NCBI GenBank assembly: GCA_001898505.1
Contig: MKTZ01000012.1
Location: 927-64,926, forward strand
Direction: 5' to 3'
DNA: 64,000 nucleotides
Source: Sphingobacteriales bacterium 50-39
GTDB lineage: Bacteria > Bacteroidota > Bacteroidia > Chitinophagales > Chitinophagaceae
The translations under genes were made by a program, and so were the position numbers. How positions within the stretch are numbered: the first letter of the stretch is position 1; every line of letters starts with the position of its first letter. Under the pieces are notes generated by a model. That model ran no database searches. It worked only from the letters and a program-made list of their open reading frames with translations, and was not told the origin of the DNA. This document shows, in pieces, positions 33,792 to 43,176 of this stretch.

Positions 33792-34334
33792 ATGTGGATC
33801 GATGTCCTGTTCTGTATTCTTTTGCTGGTAGCTGTATTCAAAGGGTTGCGGCAAGGGTTTATCATCGCGGTAGTTGCCACGCTGGCATTTATCATAGGTC
33901 TGGCCGCGGCCATGAAGTTGTCTGCTGCGGTGGCGATCTATCTGAAGGGACATACGACACTGTCGGGGCGCTGGTTGCCGGTAGTGGCCTTTGTGCTGGT
34001 ATTCCTGGCCGTGGTATTGCTGGTGAGGTGGCTGGGCCGGCTCATGGAGGCTGCTGTAGACCTGGCCATGATGGGATGGTTTAACAAATTGGCAGGCGTC
34101 CTGTTGTATGCGGCAATAAATACGATCATACTGAGCGTTTTGTTGTTTTATGCTGTGCAATTGCGTCTGATATCCGGCAATACGCTGGACTCGTCCATCA
34201 CGTATCCTTTTATCCGCCCCTGGGGGGCGGTGGTGATCGATGGATTTGGCAGCCTGATCCCCTTTTTTAAGGGGATGTTCACCGAACTGGAGGATTTTTT
34301 CGGTGATTTGAACAGAAGTCTACAGTCTAAGTAG
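33792..34334 (+). CDS. CvpA family membrane protein
   Basis: 180 residues with four predicted membrane helices: MWIDVLFCILLLVAVFKGLR at the start, then KGLRQGFIIAVVATLAFIIG, WLPVVAFVLVFLAVVLLVRW and FNKLAGVLLYAAINTIILSV. The G-R/K-G motif after helix 1 is typical of CvpA/colicin V production proteins, which affect envelope properties in other bacteria. No colicin gene is present and the role here is unknown. Its start is one base after the yqeY-type stop. Confidence 0.88.
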   Translation: MWIDVLFCILLLVAVFKGLRQGFIIAVVATLAFIIGLAAAMKLSAAVAIYLKGHTTLSGRWLPVVAFVLVFLAVVLLVRWLGRLMEAAVDLAMMGWFNKLAGVLLYAAINTIILSVLLFYAVQLRLISGNTLDSSITYPFIRPWGAVVIDGFGSLIPFFKGMFTELEDFFGDLNRSLQSK

Positions 34335-34426
34335 ACTGATGGGGGTGGGGCAGGTTACTAGGGGAGGTGGGTATTTTGGGTATTGGGTATTAGAACTATT
34401 TGAAATATTATCGGTTATAGTTGTTG

Positions 34427-34434
34427 TAAATTTG
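34427..34434 (+). promoter_or_regulatory. -7 box before the hydrolase gene
   Basis: TAAATTTG, with a TTTG at 34399-34402 (spacer 24, longer than usual). The ATG is 126 bases downstream, so a long leader would result. Confidence 0.45.
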
Positions 34435-34560
34435 CAAGAGATGGCCCTGACGGGTCGGTTTTTCGGATAAATGGAAGGGATACTGCTTTTTTAGGAGAGA
34501 GGTATTTTTATGCAGTAAATCGCTATTTTTACGAATAATTACCGGGATAGAATTTAACAG

Positions 34561-35337
34561 ATGGAATACGAAATCAAACAAGAAGAAAAGTTCAGATTCA
34601 TCGAGGAAGGGGTAGGAGAGCCGCTGATATTATTACACGGTCTGTTCGGCGCGCTGAGCAATTTCAGCGGACAGATCGACTATTTCCGTAATCAGTACAA
34701 AGTGGTAGTTCCGTTGTTGCCCTTACTGGACCTGGATCTCCTGCATACTTCCGTTGGGGGGCTGGAGAAATTCGTCCATAAATTCATCGAATACCGCGAT
34801 TATAAGGATATCAACCTTTTAGGTAATTCCCTGGGGGGGCATGTGGCGTTGATGTATGTCCTTCGTCATCCCGAAAGGATCAAATCCCTCACCTTGACAG
34901 GCAGTTCCGGACTGTTCGAGAACGGCATGGGAGATACCTATCCCAAGCGCGGGGATTATGAATATATCCGGAAAAAGACGGAATTAACCTTTTATGATCC
35001 TAAGATGGCCACCAAGGAGCTGGTGGACGAGCTGTATGAAACTGTCAACGTACGCCTGAAGGCTCTCAAGATCATTACGCTGGCCAAAAGCGCCATCCGG
35101 AACAACCTGGGTGAAGAGGTGAGCCAGATCAAGCAACCTACCTTGTTGGTCTGGGGAAATAACGACAATATTACCCCGCCATTCGTAGGACAGGAATTCC
35201 ACAAGCTGATCCCAAACAGTGAGCTGCACTTTATAGATAAGTGCGGACATGCTCCGATGATGGAAAGGCCGGAGGAGTTCAATGGCATCCTTCATAAATT
35301 TTTGCGAAAATTGAACGAACCGGCAGCGGTAGCCTGA
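34561..35337 (+). CDS. alpha/beta hydrolase
   Basis: 258 residues. The fold's signatures are LILLHGLFGALSNF (oxyanion loop), the nucleophile elbow NLLGNSLGGHVALM with Ser, TLLVWGNNDNITPP with the acid, and the catalytic His in DKCGHAPMMERPEEF. No signal peptide, so cytoplasmic. Substrate unknown; the layout suits an esterase or MhpC-like C-C hydrolase. It is followed by the CBS protein gene after 59 bases and heads the cluster that leads to bamA. Confidence 0.9.
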   Translation: MEYEIKQEEKFRFIEEGVGEPLILLHGLFGALSNFSGQIDYFRNQYKVVVPLLPLLDLDLLHTSVGGLEKFVHKFIEYRDYKDINLLGNSLGGHVALMYVLRHPERIKSLTLTGSSGLFENGMGDTYPKRGDYEYIRKKTELTFYDPKMATKELVDELYETVNVRLKALKIITLAKSAIRNNLGEEVSQIKQPTLLVWGNNDNITPPFVGQEFHKLIPNSELHFIDKCGHAPMMERPEEFNGILHKFLRKLNEPAAVA

Positions 35338-35396
35338 TTTATTACGTCTTAGTATAGAGTCGTGATTTGCTTTCAAAAGTGATCGAGTACGTACTA

Positions 35397-36059
35397 ATGT
35401 TAAACAAAGAGATCATATCGGCCTCTATCCCATCCTTACACCTGAATGACCCTGTGTCCCAGGCCCTGGATCTGATGGCGGATTTTCATGTCACCCACCT
35501 TCCTGTCGTTGTAGAAGATAAGCTGGCAGGGCTGGTGAGCGAAGACGATCTTTTGAATGTAGAGGACGATTCCATCAAGCTGTCCCAACTACAGGCCAGC
35601 TTTTCCAAGACCGCGGCCCATGCCGATGCTTTCTTTTTCGAAGCGGTACAAATGGTCAACGAGTCGGCCCTGACCGTGATCCCGGTTGTCGCAGGCGAAG
35701 GAGAATATATCGGGTCCATCATCGCGACAGACCTGTTGAAACAGCTTTCGAAGACCTTCGGAGTAGGCGACCACGGCGGCATCATCGTATTAGAAATGGA
35801 AAAAGTCAGCTTTTCCTTTTCAGAGATCAGCAAGCTCATCGAGACCAATGACGCACAAATCACACAACTAAATACCTATCCGGACCCCCAATCAGGGAAT
35901 TTCTTTATTACCTTACGTATCAACAAGCTCGAGATCTCCGATATTATCGCGACATTTCAGCGGTATGAATACCAGGTCAAGTATTATTTTGGAGAAGAAT
36001 TGTACGAGAACGAATTGCGCAGCAATTACGACCACCTGATGAATTACCTGAACATCTGA
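35397..36059 (+). CDS. CBS domain protein
   Basis: 220 residues from the ATG at 35397; the TTG at 35367 is possible but adds nothing recognisable. Two CBS units form a Bateman module in the first 140 residues (SLHLNDPVSQALDLMADFHV, THLPVVVEDKLAGLVSEDDL; VQMVNESALTVIPVVAGEGE, YIGSIIATDLLKQLSK). The C-terminal part GGIIVLEMEKVSFSFSEISK resembles an ACT-like region. Such modules bind adenine nucleotides. The gene is conserved next to nadK in Bacteroidota. The TGA overlaps the CTG start of the next gene. Confidence 0.9.
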   Translation: MLNKEIISASIPSLHLNDPVSQALDLMADFHVTHLPVVVEDKLAGLVSEDDLLNVEDDSIKLSQLQASFSKTAAHADAFFFEAVQMVNESALTVIPVVAGEGEYIGSIIATDLLKQLSKTFGVGDHGGIIVLEMEKVSFSFSEISKLIETNDAQITQLNTYPDPQSGNFFITLRINKLEISDIIATFQRYEYQVKYYFGEELYENELRSNYDHLMNYLNI

Positions 36060-37567
36060 AATTTCTCTGGACGATAATACCCCTGTTCCTTTGTTTCTTT
36101 TCTTTCGCGCAGCCTGCCTCCGCGCCTCCTTCTGCCGTTGCCACCGACACTACGCGTCCCGAACGAACCAGCGGTTCGTTGTCCGAAGGACAGACATTAG
36201 ATCTGTCTGGAAACCGTGTTAACTTTCTCCAAGACACGATTTCCAGACCTTACACCGTTGGCAAGATCTATATATCGGGGAATAAAAAAACAAAGAATTA
36301 TATCATCGAGAGGGAACTGTCCTTTAAGCCAGGGGATTCTGTCAGTCTGCATGATCTGGTCTCCGCATTCCAGATGGCGCACGACCGGCTGATAAATACC
36401 CATTTGTTCAACGAGGTGGTCATTTACCTGAAAAATTTTCGCGGCTATGCGGCCGATATTCAAATCGACGTAAAAGAAAGATGGTATATATTTCCCGTCC
36501 CTTATTTCAGACCTGTGGACCGCAACCTTTCCGCATGGGCGTCCAAGCATTATAATTTCAACCGGGTGAACTACGGCGCCAAATTCACCCATTTCAATTT
36601 CACGGGCCGGAATGACCAGCTGACGGCCTGGCTGATCACGGGTTATGCCCGCCAGTTCCAGCTCTATTATAATCAGCCGTATGCGGATAAGTCCCTGAAA
36701 CATGGATTTGGGGGAGGATTCACCTATGCGCAGCTGAAGGAGGTGGATGCGCTTACAGCCAATAATCAGCAATATTTCATCAATTCCGACACCATCCCGT
36801 ATGCCGGCAAATATCTCAGTGAAACATTTTCCGCCAGCCTCCGCTATTTCTACCGTCCGGGGTTGAAGGTGCGGCATCTCGTGGGATTCAGTATGAACAG
36901 CATCCGGATCGACAGCGCCGTGGCCGTGTGGAACCCGCATTATTTCAACAATGGCAAATTAAAAGTGGTATTCCCGGAATTGTCGTACCGGTTTAGCTAT
37001 ACGGATGTGGATTACGTCGCCTACCCGCTGAATGGTATCATCTTCGAGACGGGACTGACGCGCCGGGGGATCACAAAGGATATGGATTTCTGGCAATTTT
37101 ATACCAAGCTGACGCGTGCATGGCCGCTGGGCTGGAAGCTCTGGTTTGGTTTCGAGAATACGAATGTGTTGAAATGGCCGCTCCATCAGCCTTTTTACAA
37201 CCAGTCGCTGCTGGGCTATGGCGACTTCTATCTGCGGGGGCTGGACAGATATGTCGTGGACGGCACGGCGGGGTCTGTGCTACGCAACACGTTCTATCGG
37301 GAGCTGTTCGATTTCAATATACCCTTTATGCGCAAGGTGCGTTCGCACGACAGGATCCCTTTTCGCATCTATGCCACCGCCTTTGGTGACTGCGGCTATG
37401 CGTATAATGAAGATTTTAAATCTAATTCGCTGGTCAACCGCATGTTATATTCAGGCGGGTTTGGATTGGACATCGTGACTTTCTATGATCTGAACTTCCG
37501 GCTGGATTATAGCTTTAACCAGTTAGGCCAAAACGGGTTATTTTTGCACATCAGAAATGATTTTTAA
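36056..37567 (+). CDS. BamA/TamA-like outer membrane protein with CTG start and repeat-encoded linker
   Basis: 503 residues if it begins at CTG 36056. That start gives a signal peptide MKFLWTIIPLFLCFFSFAQ and overlaps the upstream TGA as CTGA. No ATG, GTG or TTG exists between the upstream stop and the repeat; a TTG at 36179 would leave out the signal peptide. A POTRA-like part follows (VGKIYISGNKKTKNYIIERE, FNEVVIYLKN), then a beta-barrel ending in LDYSFNQLGQNGLFLHIRND with terminal FF-like DF. Residues about 35-55 (RPERTSGSLSEGQTLDLSG) are encoded by a structured repeat. It probably inserts or exports outer membrane proteins. Confidence 0.85.
   Translation: MKFLWTIIPLFLCFFSFAQPASAPPSAVATDTTRPERTSGSLSEGQTLDLSGNRVNFLQDTISRPYTVGKIYISGNKKTKNYIIERELSFKPGDSVSLHDLVSAFQMAHDRLINTHLFNEVVIYLKNFRGYAADIQIDVKERWYIFPVPYFRPVDRNLSAWASKHYNFNRVNYGAKFTHFNFTGRNDQLTAWLITGYARQFQLYYNQPYADKSLKHGFGGGFTYAQLKEVDALTANNQQYFINSDTIPYAGKYLSETFSASLRYFYRPGLKVRHLVGFSMNSIRIDSAVAVWNPHYFNNGKLKVVFPELSYRFSYTDVDYVAYPLNGIIFETGLTRRGITKDMDFWQFYTKLTRAWPLGWKLWFGFENTNVLKWPLHQPFYNQSLLGYGDFYLRGLDRYVVDGTAGSVLRNTFYRELFDFNIPFMRKVRSHDRIPFRIYATAFGDCGYAYNEDFKSNSLVNRMLYSGGFGLDIVTFYDLNFRLDYSFNQLGQNGLFLHIRNDF
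36162..36209. repeat. structured repeat, copy 7, translated in frame
   Basis: AACGAACC-AGC-GGTTCGTT, GTCC-GAA-GGAC and CAGACA-TTAGATC-TGTCTG follow each other without gap. It lies about 105 bases inside the BamA/TamA-like gene, directly after the signal peptide. Confidence 0.85.
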
Positions 37568-37579
37568 GATATTTAATTA

Positions 37580-38458
37580 ATGAAAGTAGCTATATACAGC
37601 CGGGTCATCGAGTATGAACAGCAGAGCGGAGTACAACGACTTTTTGACGAGCTGATCAAACAGCAGCTGCAACCTGTGATCCATCAGCCGTTCCTGGAGA
37701 AGATAGGATCGGCCTTTATGCTGCCCGGCAATGTGGGCAGCTTCCGGGAGTCCAGCGACCTGGATGAATCTATCGAATTTCTCATCAGCCTTGGCGGGGA
37801 TGGCACTTTGCTGGATACGGTATCGCTGGTAAGAGATAAAAATATTCCGATCCTGGGTATTAATTTTGGCCGGCTTGGTTTTCTGGCCAGCATCGGCAAG
37901 GAAGACATTTCGACGGCTGTCACGGCGCTGGTCAATCGAACCTTTGTGGTGGACAAACGGAGTATGATACATCTGGATGCCAATAAGCCTCTGTTTGGAG
38001 ATGTGCCTTATGGATTGAATGAATTTGCCATCCACAAGACGGACACCTCCCCCATGATCAAGATCCATACGTATCTGAATGGGGAGTTCCTGAATACGTA
38101 TTGGGCTGACGGCCTTATCGTCGCCACCCCTACGGGTTCTACGGGCTATTCGCTCAGCTGCGGAGGACCGGTGGTCTTTCCTGAATCGAGCAGTTTTGTC
38201 ATCACGCCCGTGGCTCCGCATAATTTGAATGTCCGCCCTATTGTCGTTCCGGATGACAATATCATTTCCTTCGAAGTGGAAGGGCGGGCGGAGAACTTTA
38301 TCTGTGTGCTGGATTCCCGGAAAGAGATTGTGGATAAGCAGGTGCAGCTGGCCGTCCGGAAAGAAGCTTTTACCCTCAGCCTGATACGTCTGAATGAAAA
38401 TAATTTTCTTCAGACCCTCCGGGGGAAGCTGTCCTGGGGGCTGGATACCCGTAATTAG
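37580..38458 (+). CDS. nadK: NAD kinase
   Basis: 292 residues. It makes NADP from NAD and ATP. The catalytic motif is LGGDGTLLDTV (GGDG at about residue 73), the second motif LGINFGRLGFLASI, and the glycine-rich TPTGSTGYSLSCGGP (about 175-190); the NE-D pattern is YGLNEFAIHKTD. Length is standard. It starts 12 bases after the BamA/TamA-like gene and is likely co-transcribed with it and the CBS gene. Confidence 0.96.
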   Translation: MKVAIYSRVIEYEQQSGVQRLFDELIKQQLQPVIHQPFLEKIGSAFMLPGNVGSFRESSDLDESIEFLISLGGDGTLLDTVSLVRDKNIPILGINFGRLGFLASIGKEDISTAVTALVNRTFVVDKRSMIHLDANKPLFGDVPYGLNEFAIHKTDTSPMIKIHTYLNGEFLNTYWADGLIVATPTGSTGYSLSCGGPVVFPESSSFVITPVAPHNLNVRPIVVPDDNIISFEVEGRAENFICVLDSRKEIVDKQVQLAVRKEAFTLSLIRLNENNFLQTLRGKLSWGLDTRN

Positions 38459-38608
38459 GGGGTGTCCGGGGCTGTTCAAACTTTAACAATTCGGGGGGCT
38501 CCCGGGGAAACGAAAAAAGCTCAAAATTCGTTACCAGAACAGAGATTTGGTAACTAAAGGACAGATAATTTACAACGCATGGGTGATTTATACGTATAAT
38601 ACATATTA

Positions 38609-39466
38609 ATGAAGCATCTGATCCTTACCGGATTTTTATTTTCCATTGTGTGTTGGAAGACCCATGCCCAGGAAGAGGCCATCGTACATGAAGGGGAGTA
38701 TGGTTTTTCTTTAGGCGCTTCTCATTATTTTGGGGATCTGAATCCCAATCCCCGATTCAACCGGCCCAATATCGCGTTTGGAGCATTTTTCCGCAAGCAG
38801 TTCGGGAACTATGTGGCGTTGCGTGTGGCAGGTCACTATGCTTTTTTGGGGTATTCCGATAAATATAATACCTATAACCAGTTCATGCTCGAACGGAATC
38901 TGAGCTTCAATACCAATATCTGGGAGCTGACCTTACAGGGAGATTTCAACTTCTTCAAGTTCGTGCCAGGAAGCACATACGACCGATTCACCCCCTATAT
39001 CACGTTCGGGACGGGGATCTTCAATTACGACCCTTATGCGTATTACCATGGACAAAAGGTCTATCTGCGCCCACTGGGGACGGAAGGACAGGGGTCTTCT
39101 CTCTATCCTACCCGGAAGCCGTATGGGAGTATGGCGGTGTGTTTTCCCCTGGGGGTAGGGATCAAATACAACCTCAACCGGGCGATGAACATTGGTTTCG
39201 AGGCCGTTTACCGGTTTACCACCACCGACTATATCGATGATGTCAGCTCTACGTATGCTCCTGATGCTCAGCCACATTTCCTGCCCGACGGGACGCCGAC
39301 CCTCTGGTATGCCATGCAGGACCGGAGTAGTGAGGTCACCGGGGGCACTCCCATAGGGATCAAGGGCCGCCAGCGGGGGTATTCCAATCAGAAAGACAGT
39401 TATTTGCTGGCGGAGATCACCCTTTCCTTCAATCTGAGCTCTTATAAGTGCCCGAGCGCGCAGTGA
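38609..39466 (+). CDS. DUF6089 outer membrane protein, PorG-like
   Basis: 285 residues with a signal peptide (MKHLILTGFLFSIVCWKTHA). The protein is a predicted eight-strand-type barrel: GEYGFSLGASHYFGDLNPNP, FGAFFRKQFGNYVALRVAGH, ITFGTGIFNYDPYAYYHGQK, PLGVGIKYNLNRAMNIGFEA. In Porphyromonas gingivalis the family member PorG is part of the type IX secretion system and its gene also precedes uppS and bamA; the same order here supports the assignment. With gldC and gldH in the window, a T9SS/gliding organism is likely. Confidence 0.85.
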   Translation: MKHLILTGFLFSIVCWKTHAQEEAIVHEGEYGFSLGASHYFGDLNPNPRFNRPNIAFGAFFRKQFGNYVALRVAGHYAFLGYSDKYNTYNQFMLERNLSFNTNIWELTLQGDFNFFKFVPGSTYDRFTPYITFGTGIFNYDPYAYYHGQKVYLRPLGTEGQGSSLYPTRKPYGSMAVCFPLGVGIKYNLNRAMNIGFEAVYRFTTTDYIDDVSSTYAPDAQPHFLPDGTPTLWYAMQDRSSEVTGGTPIGIKGRQRGYSNQKDSYLLAEITLSFNLSSYKCPSAQ

Positions 39467-39479
39467 CGGCTGAATTTAC

Positions 39480-39487
39480 TATCTTTG
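39480..39487 (+). promoter_or_regulatory. -7 box of uppS
   Basis: TATCTTTG, 18 bases before the ATG at 39506. No -33 TTTG at standard spacing. Confidence 0.5.
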
Positions 39488-39505
39488 AGCCCCTTAAAGA
39501 AGAGT

Positions 39506-40279
39506 ATGGCGTCCGAAAAGGATAAAATAGATCTGCAAAGGCTGCCCCGGCACATTGCCATCATAATGGACGGGAACGGTCGCTGGGCCCAGGAAAAGGG
39601 TCAGGACAGGCTATTTGGTCATTTTCATGGGGTGGAGAGTGTTCGGGACATCGTCGAAGGCTGTGCGGAATTGGGTATCGGATATCTTACCCTTTACGCT
39701 TTCTCCACCGAGAACTGGGATCGTCCCGCCTATGAGGTGACTGGGTTGATGGAGCTGCTGGTGGAGACCATCCGTAAGGAGGCTGAGACCTTGAACCGGA
39801 ACAATATACGCCTTCATGTCATCGGGGATATGAGCATGCTGCCCGATTACGCCCGCAACGAGCTAAATGAGGCCCTGGAGATGACGGCAAAGAATACAGG
39901 CCTTAATCTAATTATGGCGTTGAGCTATAGTTCCCGCTGGGAGCTTACCGAAGCCGTCAAGAGCCTGGCGTTGGATGTAAAGGCGGGAAAGCTGGACCCT
40001 TCCGCCATCACACAGGACACTTTACAGCAATATCTGTCCACAAAGGACTTCCCTGACCCGGAATTGATGATCCGGACCAGCGGAGAATACCGAATTAGTA
40101 ATTTTTTGCTATACCAACTCGCTTATGCAGAATTGTATTTTACCAGCGTGCGCTGGCCTGATTTCCGTAAAGAAAATCTGTACGAAGCTATCCTCGATTT
40201 TCAGGGACGAGAAAGACGTTTTGGGAAGACAAGCGCTCAAATTCAACAGGAGCCGTCAGCGTCTGAGCCCACTTTTTAA
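39506..40279 (+). CDS. uppS: isoprenyl transferase (undecaprenyl diphosphate synthase)
   Basis: 257 residues from the ATG at 39506. It is a cis-prenyltransferase that builds the C55 lipid carrier for peptidoglycan and LPS sugars. Signatures: IAIIMDGNGRWAQEKGQDRL (Asp and first substrate site), LTLYAFSTENWDRP, MALSYSSRWELTEA and the C-terminal DPELMIRTSGEYRISNFLLY with LAYAELYFTSVRWPDF. Start at 39506 because the upstream TTG lies on the promoter box. bamA follows 50 bases later. Confidence 0.97.
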   Translation: MASEKDKIDLQRLPRHIAIIMDGNGRWAQEKGQDRLFGHFHGVESVRDIVEGCAELGIGYLTLYAFSTENWDRPAYEVTGLMELLVETIRKEAETLNRNNIRLHVIGDMSMLPDYARNELNEALEMTAKNTGLNLIMALSYSSRWELTEAVKSLALDVKAGKLDPSAITQDTLQQYLSTKDFPDPELMIRTSGEYRISNFLLYQLAYAELYFTSVRWPDFRKENLYEAILDFQGRERRFGKTSAQIQQEPSASEPTF

Positions 40280-40329
40280 CAAAGACTTTTAATAATTCCC
40301 CTTAATTTGCCGCTCTAAAAACCGACTGG

Positions 40330-43056
40330 ATGCAACGAAGATCGCTGATTTGTGTTTTTTTACTAATATCTTACTGCTTACTGAATCTAACTGCTGCACG
40401 AGCCCAGGTGACACCCGACACGACGCATCCCGTTTCTGTTGACCCTGCCCTTATCGATCTCACCAATCCCAAAAACCCGCCCAGAGAATATACGATAGCC
40501 GGCATCAAGATCACCGGTACCAAATACCTCGATGAGGCTCTTCTAACTTCTATTTCAGGGCTTTCCGTAGGTGATAAAATAACCATCCCCGGAGGGGACA
40601 ATTTCAGCAAGGCCATCAACAATCTTTGGAAACAAAAATTATTTGCAGACATCGAGATCAACTATACTAAAATCGTCGGTACCAATATTTACGTAGAGAT
40701 CAACGTGCTCGAGCGGCCCCGCCTGTCAAATTTCTATTTTAAGGGTGTGAAGAAAGGGGATGGAGATGACCTTACTACCAAGACCGGTCTGGTGAAGGGA
40801 CGTGTAGTAACGGAGGACATGAAACGCTCTGCTGTACAGGTGATCAAGAAGTTCTATGCCGAGAAGGGTTACCAGGATGCGCAGATAACCATCACCGAGA
40901 CAAAGGATCCCACCGTAGCCAATTCGGAGATCCTCAACTTCAACATCGTAAAGGGGCCAAAGGTTCGTATCAACGACATCAATATTTTTGGCAACGAGCA
41001 AATCGCCGACGCCAAGCTGAAAAAGCAGTTCAAGGATACGCATGAGCGAAGCCGTTTGACCATTTTCCCTCCGCCGGAGGATACCACGTTCGGTCCCAAC
41101 CCCCGCGTGACGTTTAGGGAGTATATCGATAAATGGGGTTTTCTTTCTTTCACGGGCTCCAAGGAGTTTTTGGATCCTTATTTCCGGTTCAAATTATTTT
41201 CTTCCGCCAAGTTCAACGCTACCAAGTTCGAGACGGACAAACAAAAGCTGATAGAATACTACAACTCCCAGGGCTATCGCGATATGACCATTGTCGACAC
41301 CAAGACGCCGGTGAAGGATGGGAAAATGAATGTGGACATCAAGATCGAAGAAGGGCACAAATATTATTTCGGCAACATCTCCTGGAGAGGGAATACCAAA
41401 TATTCCGATTCTATTCTTAGCCTGGCATTGGGCATCCACAAGGGCGATGTATACAACCTGGATATCCTGAACAAAAAGCTGAAGATGTCGGCCGAGGGTG
41501 GCGATATCAGCGGTCTGTACATGGACGATGGGTATCTCTTCTTCCGTGTGGACCCTGTCGAGACGGCCGTATATAACGACACTATCGACTTCGAGATCCG
41601 GATGACGGAAGGTCCTCAGGCTACCATCAAGAATATTACGATCACCGGTAACGAGAAGACAAAAGAATATGTCATTCGCCGTGAGCTGTTCACCATACCC
41701 GGCGATAAGTTCAGCCGTCAGGAGCTGATCCGTAGCCAGCGCCAGATCGCCAACCTGGGTTTTTTCAACCAGGAAAAGATCAACCCCGGTGTGAACCCCA
41801 ATGCGGAGGATGGTACGGTGGACATCAACTGGGGTGTCGAAGAAAAATCGGCCGACCAGCTGGAGCTTTCTGCCGGATGGGGTGGAGGGATTGGATTGAC
41901 GGGTACTGTAGGGGTTACTTTCAACAACTTCTCCATAAAGAATATCCTGCACAAGTCGGCATGGGACCCATTGCCGAGCGGGGATGGACAGAAACTGAGC
42001 CTTCGTATCCAGTCCAACGGCAAGGCGTATCAGTCCTATAACTTCTCCTTTACGGAGCCCTGGCTGGGTGGTAAAAAGAGAAATTCGCTGACTGTCAGCC
42101 TTTATCGCAGCGTCTTCCGCACAGGCGGGTACAACTACCGGACGAATACCTATTCTTTCAGCGACTCCAACTCATTAAAGAACTTTGGCGTGACCATTGC
42201 GCTTGGCAAACAGCTGAAATGGCCGGATGATTATTTCACGCTGACCTATTCGGTGAATTATACCCAGTACGATCTGAACAACTATCCTTTGTTCACATCC
42301 GCATTTCGAAATGGATTTTCCACGAACCTCAGCTTCAAGTTGGCGTTGAGCCGGTACAACCTGGACCAGCCTATTTTCCCCCGCATGGGCGCCAGTCAGA
42401 CGCTGAGCGTACAGTTCACACCGCCGTATTCGCTATTCGACCCGGCGATCACCCAGGGTGACAGCTATAAATTGCCGGAATATCATAAGTGGCGCTTTAC
42501 CAGCGACTGGTATATTCCTATCGGGAGCGCTATGGGCGCCGACAAGAGCCGTCAATTCGTGTTGAAGGCGTCCGCCAAGTTCGGCTTTATGGGTCGTTAC
42601 AACAGCAGGCTGGGATTCTCTCCCTTCGAGCGATTCCAGCTGGGGGATGCGGGTCTGACGAACAACTTCGGCTTGTTGGGTTACGACATCATCTCTCAGA
42701 GGGGCTATCCTGTATATGAGAACTCCGATCCCAAGGTCAACCCGGATCAGCAGCAGGCAAGCCAGTTCTTTACCATGTTTAATAAGTACACGCTGGAATT
42801 GCGTTATCCTTTTACAACCAACCCCAGCAGCACTATCTATGGTCTGACCTTTTTCGAAGCGGCCAATGGATGGTATAACTATAATGAATACAACCCCTTC
42901 CGTCTCCGCAGGAGCGTGGGTGTGGGGATGCGTTTCTTCCTGCCGATGTTCGGTTTGTTGGGCTTTGACTATGGGGTAGGCCTGGATCGTATCCAGAATG
43001 GCTCATTAAAAGACGCTACCCGGTTCACATTTATGTTGGGGTATGAGCCGGATTAA
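40330..43056 (+). CDS. bamA: outer membrane protein assembly factor BamA
   Basis: 908 residues, with a signal peptide (MQRRSLICVFLLISYCLLNL). Five POTRA domains fill roughly residues 50-480 (IAGIKITGTKYLDEALLTSI; VKGPKVRINDINIFGNEQIA; GHKYYFGNISWRGNTKYSDS; ATIKNITITGNEKTKEYVIR). The barrel starts near 510 (LSAGWGGGIGLTGTVGVTFN) and ends in RFTFMLGYEPD rather than an aromatic last residue. BamA inserts beta-barrel proteins into the outer membrane. It is about 100 residues longer than the E. coli protein, as is common in Bacteroidota. Skp-like chaperone genes follow. Confidence 0.96.
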   Translation: MQRRSLICVFLLISYCLLNLTAARAQVTPDTTHPVSVDPALIDLTNPKNPPREYTIAGIKITGTKYLDEALLTSISGLSVGDKITIPGGDNFSKAINNLWKQKLFADIEINYTKIVGTNIYVEINVLERPRLSNFYFKGVKKGDGDDLTTKTGLVKGRVVTEDMKRSAVQVIKKFYAEKGYQDAQITITETKDPTVANSEILNFNIVKGPKVRINDINIFGNEQIADAKLKKQFKDTHERSRLTIFPPPEDTTFGPNPRVTFREYIDKWGFLSFTGSKEFLDPYFRFKLFSSAKFNATKFETDKQKLIEYYNSQGYRDMTIVDTKTPVKDGKMNVDIKIEEGHKYYFGNISWRGNTKYSDSILSLALGIHKGDVYNLDILNKKLKMSAEGGDISGLYMDDGYLFFRVDPVETAVYNDTIDFEIRMTEGPQATIKNITITGNEKTKEYVIRRELFTIPGDKFSRQELIRSQRQIANLGFFNQEKINPGVNPNAEDGTVDINWGVEEKSADQLELSAGWGGGIGLTGTVGVTFNNFSIKNILHKSAWDPLPSGDGQKLSLRIQSNGKAYQSYNFSFTEPWLGGKKRNSLTVSLYRSVFRTGGYNYRTNTYSFSDSNSLKNFGVTIALGKQLKWPDDYFTLTYSVNYTQYDLNNYPLFTSAFRNGFSTNLSFKLALSRYNLDQPIFPRMGASQTLSVQFTPPYSLFDPAITQGDSYKLPEYHKWRFTSDWYIPIGSAMGADKSRQFVLKASAKFGFMGRYNSRLGFSPFERFQLGDAGLTNNFGLLGYDIISQRGYPVYENSDPKVNPDQQQASQFFTMFNKYTLELRYPFTTNPSSTIYGLTFFEAANGWYNYNEYNPFRLRRSVGVGMRFFLPMFGLLGFDYGVGLDRIQNGSLKDATRFTFMLGYEPD

Positions 43057-43073
43057 TGTATTTTACAAACCAG

Positions 43074-43116
43074 GACGGAACACAGTTCCGTCGGCCGATA
43101 GGCCCATCATAAAATG
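43074..43116. repeat. structured repeat, copy 8
   Basis: GACGGAAC-ACA-GTTCCGTC (perfect 8-bp stem), then GGCC-GATA-GGCC, then CATCATAAAATG. It lies 18 bases after the bamA stop, in the gap before the Skp-like genes. Confidence 0.82.
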
Positions 43117-43176
43117 TGCGACGGGGATGGGTCATATTTCGGAATTAACCAGACCCGGCGCACCATTGCCTATGTT

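Noticed and set aside
33792-34334. CvpA gene as sign of a colicin V cluster
   Set aside because: CvpA homologs are general membrane proteins; no bacteriocin, export or immunity genes are near.
37577-38479. 300-aa minus-strand frame opposite nadK
   Set aside because: nadK has all catalytic motifs; the other frame is a shadow.
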